From Eubacterium sp. (GTDB taxonomy: Bacteria > Bacillota_A > Clostridia > Lachnospirales > Lachnospiraceae), in assembly GCA_023663915.1 (NCBI GenBank), contig JAMPGN010000214.1, forward strand, positions 1 to 7,109: a stretch of 7,109 nt of DNA, in the 5' to 3' direction. A program made the position numbers and the translations under genes. Below, one piece after another: positions 1 to 6,488 of this stretch. Position 1 is the first letter of the stretch. The number at the start of each line of letters is the position of its first letter. The notes under the pieces were generated by a model. It saw only the letters and a program-made list of their open reading frames with translations. It did not search any database and was not told the origin of the DNA.

Positions 1-319
1 TAATAGAAGTACGATATGCTTGATTGCTGTTTTGCATTAAGAATATGTAACCACTGATCGTGCCGCTACCCAATTTTTTTCGCACTGAATCAGCACCCAC
101 GATGTAAAAATCTTCCCCGTCCTGCTCTAGTGAGCAGCCGTTTAATTTATTATTTAATTCATTAACCGCCGCTGCCCCAGCCAAATTCTCCGCATTGGTA
201 TTTGCCGCTATTTCTTCAAGCGATTTCAGCACCCTTGTTTTTTCGATTCTCTTTTGCAGTTCCGGCAGGATTCCATTCTTCCAAAGCCTGTTTAACTTAT
301 TTGCAGTAATTAATTTCAT
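1..319 (-). CDS. Tail fibre-like protein, 3' end outside window
   Basis: This is the third fibre-type gene of the tail run; 106 codons are visible before it leaves the window. It starts at an ATG at 319, with AGGAGGG about nine bases upstream and a 16-base gap from the previous stop. The protein begins MKLITANKLNRLWKNG, continues with a charged helical stretch (roughly residues 18-40), then NLAGAAAVNELNNKL (about 46-60) and a short beta-rich segment with YIVGADSVRKKLG (about 75-87). The AGAAAVNELNNKL and VGADSVRKKLG styles recur in fibre and appendage proteins of Firmicute phages; that is recalled family knowledge, not a search. I infer a structural appendage or fibre-tip protein. The function of the missing C-terminal part cannot be judged. 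The ATG seven bases upstream of the chosen one is out of frame and stops after nine codons. Confidence 0.72.
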   Translation of the reverse strand, partial: MKLITANKLNRLWKNGILPELQKRIEKTRVLKSLEEIAANTNAENLAGAAAVNELNNKLNGCSLEQDGEDFYIVGADSVRKKLGSGTISGYIFLMQNSNQAYRTSI

Positions 320-335
320 GTGGCATAACCCTCCT

Positions 336-812
336 TTATTTAAAACTTCCATTGATGATTGCATCTATTTCTGCATCCGTGGCTTCTGCCATTTCAGCCC
401 ACGTCCCGTCACCACGCAGGAATGCTGACTGCTTCCCTGCTGCCGGCGCAGGAACTAACCCCTGTGTACCCGCTCCCGATGCCGTTGCGCCTTTGAGAAC
501 ACTGTAGGTTGTATTGTTATCGCTTCCCCAGACCGCCGTTCCGTCAGCACTCCACCTCAATATCTGTCCTTGCGAACCACCCGCCGGTATATGTTTATTC
601 CCTGATGCCGTCGGATGCGTATATACTGTATCTGTAAACTTTGCATTACTCGGTACGTCCGCATTGACATGATGACTATTTACTGTATCTGCATTCCCGC
701 CGTTCGCCGGAAGCGCTGTCGGGATATTCTCTTTTTGTGCAAAAAGCTCCATTGCTTTTTCTGAGAATCCCTTTGCAAACCGCTCTAAATGTTTCGTATT
801 TATTAATCCCAT
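336..812 (-). CDS. Short phage tail fibre protein
   Basis: A 158-residue fibre-type structural protein, probably a trimeric appendage carried by the baseplate. The N-terminus (1-30) is helical and could attach to a partner. Low-complexity fibre sequence follows, with GGNADTVNSHHVNA (38-51), TVYTHPTASGNKHIPAGG (62-79), GQILRWSADGTAVWG (82-96) and GLVPAPAAGKQSAFLRGDG (118-136). These His-, Gly- and Trp-containing phrases are typical of tail fibres from Firmicute and enteric phages. The protein ends in ATDAEIDAIINGSFK (144-158), which matches the repeated motif at the end of the preceding fibre gene. The ATG at 812 follows the preceding stop by five bases, and its GAGG Shine-Dalgarno lies inside the last codons of that gene, so translation is probably coupled. 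There is no transmembrane or signal segment. The family call is strong; receptor and fold are unknown. Confidence 0.82.
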   Translation of the reverse strand: MGLINTKHLERFAKGFSEKAMELFAQKENIPTALPANGGNADTVNSHHVNADVPSNAKFTDTVYTHPTASGNKHIPAGGSQGQILRWSADGTAVWGSDNNTTYSVLKGATASGAGTQGLVPAPAAGKQSAFLRGDGTWAEMAEATDAEIDAIINGSFK

Positions 813-817
813 ACTTT

Positions 818-1762
818 TTATTCCTCTGTCTTAAATGAATTTTTGATAATTTGGTCTATCTCACCACCTGTCAAATCCACCTCTTCCGCTTCCACTTCAT
901 CAATATACGTTCCAGATATCATATCATCGATATCCTGATCTGTGGCTATATCCGTTCCGTTCTTCTCGCCTCCGTCCTCTTCATAGATCCCGGATATGAT
1001 CGCTTCGACATCCCTTTCCGAAGCAACCTCAATCATAGTCACCCAATCAATATCATCTTCATAGATCCCGACTATGATATCATCTATGTCCTGATTGGTT
1101 GCTATACTGTAGTCAATCAAAGGTCTTATCACTTCCGCTATTTCATTGATTGCCTCCACTAGACACCCTTTGTTCTCCGTTATCAGTTCCGACAGGTCGC
1201 CGATCTGGTTTTGTATGCCGGCGATTTTTTCATTGATGGTAATGTCAACATAATTCTTAATTTCTGTCTTGAACTTTTCAAAATCTTCTAAGAGAACCAC
1301 TGCACCGCTTCCAGTCTGTATGGATATTTCAGCGGTATCGGATACGGTTATGTAATACTCTTCGATGATCTCTACCGCCACGAAGCCATTATAACGAGGA
1401 AGATAGTCTGCTTCCTTCGCCACCGAAACGGAATACAATATTCCCTCCCCTTCATCCCCCGGTTTCTTTGCATAGACTCCGATCTCCGTCATCCGGTAGC
1501 CTTCGGATAAATCTGCATTTGATATCAGAGTTTTCAGCAATACACAGGTATCTGTCACTTTTGATATATTGCTGAATCCAAATTCCTGCCGTGGCTCCTT
1601 TAACGCTGTCGCTTTCTGCAGACATGTCCGCTCTGTCTCTTCGTCGGTATAGATGCCGCTGCCCGTTACCAGCTTTGTGAACACCAGTTGTTCCCCGACA
1701 AGCAGATCCGCCGCAAGCGCTATTCCAAGATCAGTCGTTACTGCTGAATGAAACGCCGCCAT
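818..1762 (-). CDS. Tail fibre protein with gpH-like N-terminal domain
   Basis: A 314-residue fibre protein. Residues 1-150 resemble the N-terminal baseplate-attachment domain of P2 gpH-type fibres (the phage tail-collar fibre family): a start like FHSAVTTDLGIALAADLL, a Gly-rich turn LVTGSGIYTD, an EIGVYAKKPGDEGEGILYS strand pair and a beta-rich finish near YYITVSDTAEISIQTGSG. Residues 155-215 look like helical or coiled-coil stalk (FEKFKTEIKNYVDITINEK, then a LSELITENKGC segment). Residues 220-312 hold four copies of a DIDDII-G-IY type motif and are very acidic. P2 gpH is far longer (over 600 residues), so this is a short fibre, probably completed by the two downstream fibre genes. The start ATG at 1762 has GGAGGGG five bases upstream and follows the gpI-like stop by one base. 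No fibre-assembly chaperone is seen in the window. Confidence 0.85.
   Translation of the reverse strand: MAAFHSAVTTDLGIALAADLLVGEQLVFTKLVTGSGIYTDEETERTCLQKATALKEPRQEFGFSNISKVTDTCVLLKTLISNADLSEGYRMTEIGVYAKKPGDEGEGILYSVSVAKEADYLPRYNGFVAVEIIEEYYITVSDTAEISIQTGSGAVVLLEDFEKFKTEIKNYVDITINEKIAGIQNQIGDLSELITENKGCLVEAINEIAEVIRPLIDYSIATNQDIDDIIVGIYEDDIDWVTMIEVASERDVEAIISGIYEEDGGEKNGTDIATDQDIDDMISGTYIDEVEAEEVDLTGGEIDQIIKNSFKTEE
827..1105 (-). repeat. Four tandem acidic DIDxII-G-Y repeats in fibre C-terminus
   Basis: Within the 314-residue fibre the motif appears as IATNQDIDDIIVGIYED (220-236), VASERDVEAIISGIYEE (246-262), IATDQDIDDMISGTYID (272-288) and a diverged DLTGGEIDQIIKNSFKT (296-312). The acidic anchor residues fall at 225, 251, 277 and 301, giving a period of 26, 26 and 24 residues. 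DNA similarity remains as well: the plus-strand string tcatagatcccg occurs at 981-992 and at 1059-1070, 78 bases apart. This indicates duplication rather than convergent acidic composition. Function is unknown. Confidence 0.85.
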
Positions 1763-1763
1763 G

Positions 1764-2417
1764 TTACCCCTCCTTTATCTGTATTCTCTTTCTTTCCGTC
1801 TGTCTGGTCTGTACATACAGGCTGGTATGCATATCATATTCGCCGTTCCAGACATCCATGATTACAATGTTTCCCCTGCTGTACGACGCCGCCCCTACAT
1901 ACAAGGTTTGATCCAGCCTTCTCATGAAAGCAATGGATTCCAAATGCGATCTCGTATTCTTTACTTTCCAGACTGCATCCAGAAACGCATCGATCAAATC
2001 CTCCTCAATACGCATATCCGTTCCGAGCAGGATACGAAACAGATACGGCGCGGAATCATACTCAAACCACTCCTGCACTTTTGCCGACTCACTCCGCCAG
2101 ACCAAATCGGTCAGCTCCCTTACTGCCGATACGGTCCCGGCCCTGCAATGCCAGAGGAGAGCTTTCTGGATTGCCTTTCTTTTCTCCTCTACAGGCAGCG
2201 CCGTATCGTAATATTGCGCCCGCAGTTCTTCCGCCAACAGATCAACGACCTCTTCCGGGAGAATGTTCAGACCGGTATACACATTGGTTCGATCAATTTT
2301 CTCTAACAGCATCCGGATAGTTTCTTTCAATGCGTATCCTGCCGCCTGGATATACGGATCTTTCCGCAACGCAAGGGGCAGTATATTTACCGGTTCACAC
2401 TCCCTTAGATCAATCAT
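1764..2417 (-). CDS. Baseplate wedge protein, P2 gpI-like (tail protein I)
   Basis: A 217-residue protein of the tail protein I family, which together with gpJ forms the wedge of contractile-tail baseplates and links it to the fibres. Family hallmarks are present in order: LPEEVVDLLAEELRAQYYD (53-71), CRAGTVSAVRELTDLVW (91-107), then EWFEYDSAPYLFRI (116-129) and a helix with VKNTRSHLESI (152-162). Length is close to that usual for the family. I chose the ATG at 2417 (MIDLREC) because GGAGG at 2426-2430 sits eight bases upstream of it. The in-frame ATG at 2432 would add five residues but has no Shine-Dalgarno, and its own last base is part of this one. The chosen start overlaps the end of the baseplate J gene by eight bases. 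Its position between J and the fibre gene matches the J-I-H order of P2. Confidence 0.92.
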   Translation of the reverse strand: MIDLRECEPVNILPLALRKDPYIQAAGYALKETIRMLLEKIDRTNVYTGLNILPEEVVDLLAEELRAQYYDTALPVEEKRKAIQKALLWHCRAGTVSAVRELTDLVWRSESAKVQEWFEYDSAPYLFRILLGTDMRIEEDLIDAFLDAVWKVKNTRSHLESIAFMRRLDQTLYVGAASYSRGNIVIMDVWNGEYDMHTSLYVQTRQTERKRIQIKEG

Positions 2418-3561
2418 CCTCGATTCCTCCATATACGACTGACATGTTTCCCTTCAACACCGCTATGCTTTTCTTGGATATCTTCTGAAAAGAAGGACTT
2501 CTTATTTCAAGCCGCTTTGCACCCGCAGACATGACCATCCGCCGTAACTGGTCCGGATTGATGTCCCTTCCTATTTTTTCTTTTTGCCAGTTGCTATAAT
2601 CCGCTGCCGCTTTCATCACATTTTCATTGATCGATGCCGTCCTTGCCCGGTCACTCCTGTTAATGTAATAGACCAGATCCATTTCATATTCTTCTACGAC
2701 CGGAGCGCTAACTACTACCTTATCCGTCAGCGGTCTTATTTCCTCGTTCTGCAAATACCGGCTTAATTCTTCTAGGAGCGTCGGTTCTGGTATCTTCCCG
2801 CCCTGCAGAATAAAACAGATGTCTACCTCGCCGGGAATCTCTGAATCTACCGCCACATCGGATATTGCAGCATCAAACGTCCTCACCCAATACTTGTAAG
2901 CATCATCCGGCCCCGCTACCGACCAGGATGACGGAGCTAGGTAAATACGTTCTGCAAGGTTATCATCTGACTCAAGATCCGCTCCGCCGTCCGACACGGT
3001 TACATTCTCCACCTTACACACATAAGGAACCGGATCAACAAGAACCTTTAATATCCCACTGGAATAACCGTTGCCTTTCGTACCAATCTCGTGACATTCT
3101 GCATTCACTTCCCCTGCCAAATCTCCTGCAGGGATTTCCAGTATATCCACCGTACTAAAATATATGCCGTCCGATGCCGTCACCCTAGTCCCGGCCGGAA
3201 TAACCGTTGTCCCAAACCGTTTATCAGACAGAGTAAACCGCAGTCTTGTTTTTGCCTTTGATCCCTGCTGCCTTGATGTTCCCTTGAATGCGCCTATGTT
3301 TTCCAGGTAATCACCGAAACTGTACTTCAACAGTGCCATCTTGCCGGCCCGCTCAGCATACTGTGCCATCTGATATAACAACAAACAATCTGCATACGCA
3401 ACGAGCCGGATCGGGTCAGCATCATGCATCACCAACTCCCGACCGGTCAACTGCCGATATCTCTCCTGCATGGCATTTAAATAATATGACTGGATATCCT
3501 CCATGGTCATATTGTCTATAAAAGAAACATCCGGAAACTCTTTGATCTCCTTTACTCCCAT
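2410..3561 (-). CDS. Baseplate J / gp47-like protein
   Basis: A 383-residue wedge protein of the baseplate J family, related to P2 gpJ, T4 gp6 and Mu gp47, which forms the ring around the hub that opens when the sheath contracts. Family landmarks run in order: FGDYLENIGAFKG (82-94), the beta segment IPAGTRVTASDGIYFST (121-137), GTKGNGYSSG (160-169), GGADLESDDNLAERI (192-206), SVAGPDDAYKYWVR (214-227), and the C-terminal GRDINPDQLRRMVMSAGA (331-348). Length is normal for the family. Two starts are possible: a GTG at 3564 directly followed by an ATG at 3561. The ATG is preferred because AGAGGTGAT lies just upstream at better spacing and it forms a TGATG one-base overlap with the gp25-like stop. 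The gene is intact, with no frameshift or missing block visible. Confidence 0.96.
   Translation of the reverse strand: MGVKEIKEFPDVSFIDNMTMEDIQSYYLNAMQERYRQLTGRELVMHDADPIRLVAYADCLLLYQMAQYAERAGKMALLKYSFGDYLENIGAFKGTSRQQGSKAKTRLRFTLSDKRFGTTVIPAGTRVTASDGIYFSTVDILEIPAGDLAGEVNAECHEIGTKGNGYSSGILKVLVDPVPYVCKVENVTVSDGGADLESDDNLAERIYLAPSSWSVAGPDDAYKYWVRTFDAAISDVAVDSEIPGEVDICFILQGGKIPEPTLLEELSRYLQNEEIRPLTDKVVVSAPVVEEYEMDLVYYINRSDRARTASINENVMKAAADYSNWQKEKIGRDINPDQLRRMVMSAGAKRLEIRSPSFQKISKKSIAVLKGNMSVVYGGIEDD
2426..2430 (-). promoter_or_regulatory. Ribosome binding site that decides the gpI-like start
   Basis: GGAGG on the minus strand, eight bases before the ATG at 2417. It overlaps the upstream in-frame ATG at 2432, which therefore cannot be using it. 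Confidence 0.7.
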
Positions 3562-3869
3562 CACAAATCACCTCTTTTCAAATAGACGACCGGTATGGTC
3601 TCCCCTTCGCTGCCGGTCTGATACTCTACCTTTTCCACCGTCACCCGTTTTTCATACTGTTTGGTTTTCTCGATGATTTCCAGCGCCAGTATATTTCTTG
3701 CAACATTTTCCGGCTGGTCTAAAAATTCCTGTGAAAGTCCAAAGCTACGGTCAAGAGGCTGCTCACCTTCCCGGACCAGATATAAGGTTGTCAGGCACCG
3801 TTTGATATCCTCCGCCTCGTCCCCGCCTATATCATTCAATAGAATGACGATCCCTTTCGTATCAATCAT
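3561..3869 (-). CDS. Baseplate wedge protein, gpW/gp25-like (DUF2634-type)
   Basis: A 102-residue protein resembling the small gp25/gpW wedge component, which in related tails binds baseplate J and nucleates sheath assembly. Seen in the sequence: an N-terminal strand (GIVILLNDIGG, 6-16), a helix, then LVREGEQPLDRSFGLSQEF (31-49), which carries the family's Gly-Glu plus Phe-Gly turn. FLDQPENVARNILALEII (49-66) corresponds to the conserved helix, and KRVTVEKVEY (74-83) to the closing strand. Closely similar short versions in Gram-positive phages (XkdS-like) are often labelled DUF2634. The ATG at 3869 forms a four-base ATGA overlap with the preceding gene and has GGAGGAG about five bases upstream. 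Its position directly before J agrees with the W-J order of P2. The size supports a complete gene. Confidence 0.85.
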   Translation of the reverse strand: MIDTKGIVILLNDIGGDEAEDIKRCLTTLYLVREGEQPLDRSFGLSQEFLDQPENVARNILALEIIEKTKQYEKRVTVEKVEYQTGSEGETIPVVYLKRGDL

Positions 3870-4264
3870 AGGTACTCCTCCATGTTCACCTGCAATGATG
3901 CCTTCGCGATCTCGCCATGGTTCATCACTACATCGAATGTCTCCGACACGGATGATATGTAAAACTTATTCTGTCCGATCAGTCTTCCGCCAATCACAAG
4001 ATATTCCGTCTCTCCGTTTTCCGCCGCCTCCTCAATCCTGGGAATCACCTCCTGCGGCCGTATCCCCAAACTGACATCCAGCAGTATTTTAAAACTGATA
4101 GTCCTATTTCCCGGTCCCGTATATTCGGGACGGTCTTTCTGCCCCGAAACGGTATGTTTCGCATATTTCCCTGATACCTTCTGCGTCATCCCCGAAAAAG
4201 TGAGTATCTTTCTGTCCGAAGTCTCAAATGTAATCCTGCTGCCAAAATTCCCAATCACGCTCAC
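3866..4264 (-). CDS. Tail protein, P2 gpU-like
   Basis: A 132-residue protein that I match to P2 gpU, a tail completion component. The conserved core is visible: EYTGPGNRTISFKILLDVS (47-65) corresponds to the LGPGNDTI phrase of gpU, followed by a helix (about 70-83), then YLVIGGRLIGQNKFYISSVS (88-107) and a closing strand ending ASLQVNMEEYL. The start is a GTG at 4264, six bases after the gpV-like stop, with AGGGGG about ten bases upstream; a second GTG two codons later is an alternative. Two ATGs at 4271 and 4274 are in other frames. In P2, U lies next to the tape measure and before D; here it lies between the spike and the wedge genes, a placement worth noting. The exact role in this tail (terminator or baseplate component) is not settled by sequence. 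Confidence 0.82.
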   Translation of the reverse strand: MSVIGNFGSRITFETSDRKILTFSGMTQKVSGKYAKHTVSGQKDRPEYTGPGNRTISFKILLDVSLGIRPQEVIPRIEEAAENGETEYLVIGGRLIGQNKFYISSVSETFDVVMNHGEIAKASLQVNMEEYL

Positions 4265-4270
4265 CTGCCA

Positions 4271-4999
4271 TCATCCCCCTAACGCTTCCAGCCTTTCCAT
4301 GATCTCCGTCAGTGTAATATCATACTTTTCATCCTTTAGGCGCAACGTTTTTCCCGCAGACACTTCCACATCTTCCACGGCTTCCAGTTTCATCTCTGTG
4401 CCCGTTTTAATTTCTAAACTCTCTTTTAATTCCAAAGCTGCCTTCAAAATAAGGGCTTCCAGTTCGTTTTCTTCCTGCTCGATTTGCACATCTGTCTTGA
4501 TTTCACCCCGGAATGCATCTTCTCCCCCTGCCGTCAACACCAACACCGGAACATCCATCTGCATTTCGTCTGTCTGCAACAATATCGATAGGTTTGCCGC
4601 AATTTCAAGCTCCGGCCCGTCCAGTACGGTCTTGTTTACGCCGTTTAGATGCAGATTCGCGACCTTGACAAGATATTCCCCCGAACCGTCATCGTATCGG
4701 ATATACGCCGCATCCTTACTGCTGGATAAGTCTTTTCGATACAACGACTCCCCGGTCTCCTGCGGCATATTCTTCTGATTCCATACCTGCCCTAAAACGA
4801 TTCCCCGGCTACTGCCATTGGACAAATGTGCTACCGCTACCTGCTGCCCGACTTTCGGCATACGGTATTCATCGTTATAGTTCAGCATTGCGAAATCCAC
4901 TGTCACCGCGTCATCCTTGTCCGCATAGGTAACTTTCATCATTCCCTTTTCATAATCAACGGATGATACTTTCCCGATCCTGATCTCACTGTCCGCCAC
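4271..4999 (-). CDS. Baseplate spike/assembly protein, gpV-like
   Basis: A 242-residue protein of the baseplate assembly protein V type, the trimeric central spike at the tail tip. Residues 3-75 fit the N-terminal OB-fold: IRIGKVSSVDYEKGMMKVTY (7-26), then MPKVGQQVAVAHLSNGSSRG (47-66) and IVLGQVWN (67-74). Residues 95-225 are repetitive beta sequence with alternating hydrophobic and charged residues, as in a triple-stranded beta-helix stalk, interrupted by a Glu/Lys/Leu-rich stretch (175-196). The protein ends in a short helix TLTEIMERLEALGG. I see no HxH metal-binding apex such as the iron-binding tip of P2 gpV. The GTG at 4999 is chosen because GGAGGAG lies six bases upstream; the GTG at 5014 would add five residues using those same bases as codons. 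Overlap with the hub gene is 14 bases. Confidence 0.88.
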   Translation of the reverse strand: MADSEIRIGKVSSVDYEKGMMKVTYADKDDAVTVDFAMLNYNDEYRMPKVGQQVAVAHLSNGSSRGIVLGQVWNQKNMPQETGESLYRKDLSSSKDAAYIRYDDGSGEYLVKVANLHLNGVNKTVLDGPELEIAANLSILLQTDEMQMDVPVLVLTAGGEDAFRGEIKTDVQIEQEENELEALILKAALELKESLEIKTGTEMKLEAVEDVEVSAGKTLRLKDEKYDITLTEIMERLEALGG

Positions 5000-6266
5000 T
5001 TTCTTCTCCTCCACTCAACCCCGGCATTTGTAAAACCGTTCCACTAAAAATCCAGTGCCCGTTTGCGGAATCCTTCTTGCCCCGCTCCCTTGCCCTGGAT
5101 TCAATCACTTCTTTATTCAGCTCATAGATTTCTGCATACCGCATCGGCGCTCCCAACATCACCTCTGCAATCTTCCACAGCGTATCGCCTTTGACAACCG
5201 TATAGTCTCCGCCTTCCGTATTCTCCAAAGTCTCCGGTTCTTCATCGATCAAAACCTTTGCATTGTCCATCCGGTATCCTACCCGATGCGCCTCAAACGA
5301 TTGCTGAGAGACTCCATTGCCTCCAACCTTCGTCGTCACTTTGTCCAGATAGTAGATGCCATCCATCGTCCCGCATCCCGAAATCCGTATGCACCGGCTT
5401 GCAATCAGTTCTTTCTTCGCCTTTACCGTCGCGGACAGCCTTGTATCTTCCTTGTTCGCATTGTTGAGTGCCGCGACCGCTTTCCGCTGCGCGTCTGCCG
5501 CATTGTCCGCCTCCTCGTTAATCTCCTTAATCCTGCTGCCACCGCCGACCGTTACGATATGGTTTTCCCCTGTGCCCGGATCGGAATAAGCTATCTTGGC
5601 ACCCGTATAAGTGCCTTCCAGCTTTGACTCATAGGTGTATCGTACTAAGTCCGAATAGCCCAGCTCTACCGCCGGCGCCGCCGATTCATAAACCGCCTCG
5701 TCAAATAGCACGATCTTTTCTGCAAAGACTTTCATTGCGAGACCATACTTTTCACAGATCGAGTATAAAAATTTACAGTCAGTCTGCCTGTCCTGTTCTA
5801 CCGCATCGACCATGATTTCATCTGCCTCATAATACAGTTCGATCCCTGCACGCGCGGCAATCTCAGCCGCAATTTCTTTGACCGTGACTTCTACCCAGTT
5901 CTTGGTGCGTTCCTCCTCGTTAAATGCTTCCGATCTTGGTATCGAGACCGCGCCGATCGTACATGCCGCCGGCGGACCCGACATCTGAATATCGTCCACT
6001 TCAAAAGACCCGCAGTAAATCTCCCAGTTATCCCCCTCGCCTTCCCAATCACGGAACACGGCGCTTGCGCTGATATGATCGCCTTTCTGCGGGGCCCAGC
6101 TCCCCATCCATTGATGTTCTCTATCCTGCAAGACTAATGATATGCTATCCGTCTCCCCCGATGCTACGTCCGTGTAAGAGAAGGATTTCAAATTGCCCTC
6201 AATGCTTGCCGTTATATTGACGTGCTCGTAATCAACATCAATTTCCGCCCTTCTCGCCCTGCTCAT
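4986..6266 (-). CDS. Tail hub protein, gpD-like, with C-terminal LysM domain
   Basis: A 426-residue protein of the phage late control D / gp27-like hub family (XkdQ, VgrG N-terminal type), which forms the ring joining tail tube and spike. Visible features are an N-terminal strand pair (ARRAEIDVDYEHVNITASIE, 4-23), a beta region with YTDVASGETDSISLVLQD (31-48), GDHISASAVF (62-71) and IYCGSFEVDDIQMSGPPAAC (83-102). The typical helix EVTVKEIAAEIAARAGIELYY (126-146) and FLYSICEKYGLAMKVFAEKI (166-185) follow. An Ala-rich helix (253-270) precedes TRLSATV (275-281) and a GTMDGIYYLDKV strand (299-310). Residues 354-415 form a LysM unit: YTVVKGDTLWKIAEVMLG, then YAEIYELNK and a final GTVLQMP. The ATG at 6266 gives a four-base ATGA overlap with the gpX-like gene and has GGAGG eight bases upstream; longer in-frame starts run through that gene in another frame and are artefacts. 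Confidence 0.93.
   Translation of the reverse strand: MSRARRAEIDVDYEHVNITASIEGNLKSFSYTDVASGETDSISLVLQDREHQWMGSWAPQKGDHISASAVFRDWEGEGDNWEIYCGSFEVDDIQMSGPPAACTIGAVSIPRSEAFNEEERTKNWVEVTVKEIAAEIAARAGIELYYEADEIMVDAVEQDRQTDCKFLYSICEKYGLAMKVFAEKIVLFDEAVYESAAPAVELGYSDLVRYTYESKLEGTYTGAKIAYSDPGTGENHIVTVGGGSRIKEINEEADNAADAQRKAVAALNNANKEDTRLSATVKAKKELIASRCIRISGCGTMDGIYYLDKVTTKVGGNGVSQQSFEAHRVGYRMDNAKVLIDEEPETLENTEGGDYTVVKGDTLWKIAEVMLGAPMRYAEIYELNKEVIESRARERGKKDSANGHWIFSGTVLQMPGLSGGEESGGQ
5006..5012 (-). promoter_or_regulatory. Ribosome binding site that decides the gpV-like start
   Basis: GGAGGAG on the minus strand, six bases before the GTG at 4999, inside the end of the hub gene. It overlaps the alternative in-frame GTG at 5014. 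Confidence 0.65.
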
Positions 6267-6460
6267 GCCCTTTTCCTCCATTCCGGCATATCCGCCTGCT
6301 CTCTTGGCAGCTCCGGCGTATTCATCTGTACGCCCGCCGAAAAGACAACCGTATCCAGAAGATGCATGTTGTTCTGCATCAGATAGCCGGTATATTTCTC
6401 GTGTCCGTATATCTTCCTCGCCGCCTGATCCCAGCACTCACCCTGATGTGTTACATACAT
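6263..6460 (-). CDS. Small tail protein, gpX-like (LysM fold)
   Basis: A 65-residue protein of the tail protein X family: a single LysM-like fold without a signal peptide, thought to act inside the tail at the tube/hub boundary. The pattern is clear: YVTHQGECWDQAARKIYG (2-19) followed by YTGYLMQNN (23-31), then the strand TVVFSAGVQMNTPELP (37-52) and a basic tail ending WRKRA. Length is normal (P2 gpX is about 67 residues). The ATG at 6460 has GGGAGG about seven bases upstream. The stop overlaps the hub gene start by four bases (ATGA), so the pair should be translated together. This is the first gene of the continuous tail run visible here; the terminator upstream means its transcription source is not obvious within the window. 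Confidence 0.92.
   Translation of the reverse strand: MYVTHQGECWDQAARKIYGHEKYTGYLMQNNMHLLDTVVFSAGVQMNTPELPREQADMPEWRKRA
6275..6279 (-). promoter_or_regulatory. Ribosome binding site that decides the hub gene start
   Basis: GGAGG on the minus strand, eight bases before the ATG at 6266 and inside the end of the gpX-like gene. It overlaps an upstream in-frame ATG, so the shorter protein beginning MSRARRAEID is favoured over extensions of 4 or 57 residues. Confidence 0.75.
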
Positions 6461-6488
6461 GATGTTCCTCCCCTCGTTTGCTGCACAT

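Noticed and set aside
827..1105. CRISPR array or diversity-generating retroelement variable region
   Set aside because: The repeats are in-frame protein-coding units with diverged DNA and no constant spacer design. No reverse transcriptase or template repeat is seen in the window.
1761..2306. 181-codon plus-strand ORF
   Set aside because: It lies entirely opposite the well supported gpI-like gene, has low-information sequence rich in Ile, Arg and Pro, and has no ribosome binding site.
4200..4778. 192-codon plus-strand ORF rich in Ser
   Set aside because: It is antisense to the gpV- and gpU-like genes. The Ser/Phe-rich composition is what the reverse complement of a Glu/Lys-rich gene gives.
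5055..5627. 190-codon plus-strand ORF
   Set aside because: It is antisense to the hub gene, whose domain content is unmistakable; no ribosome binding site and no family resemblance.
6267..6437. 57-residue N-terminal extension of the hub protein
   Set aside because: It reads through the gpX-like gene in another frame, lacks domain content, and the ATG at 6266 has the proper Shine-Dalgarno and an ATGA overlap.
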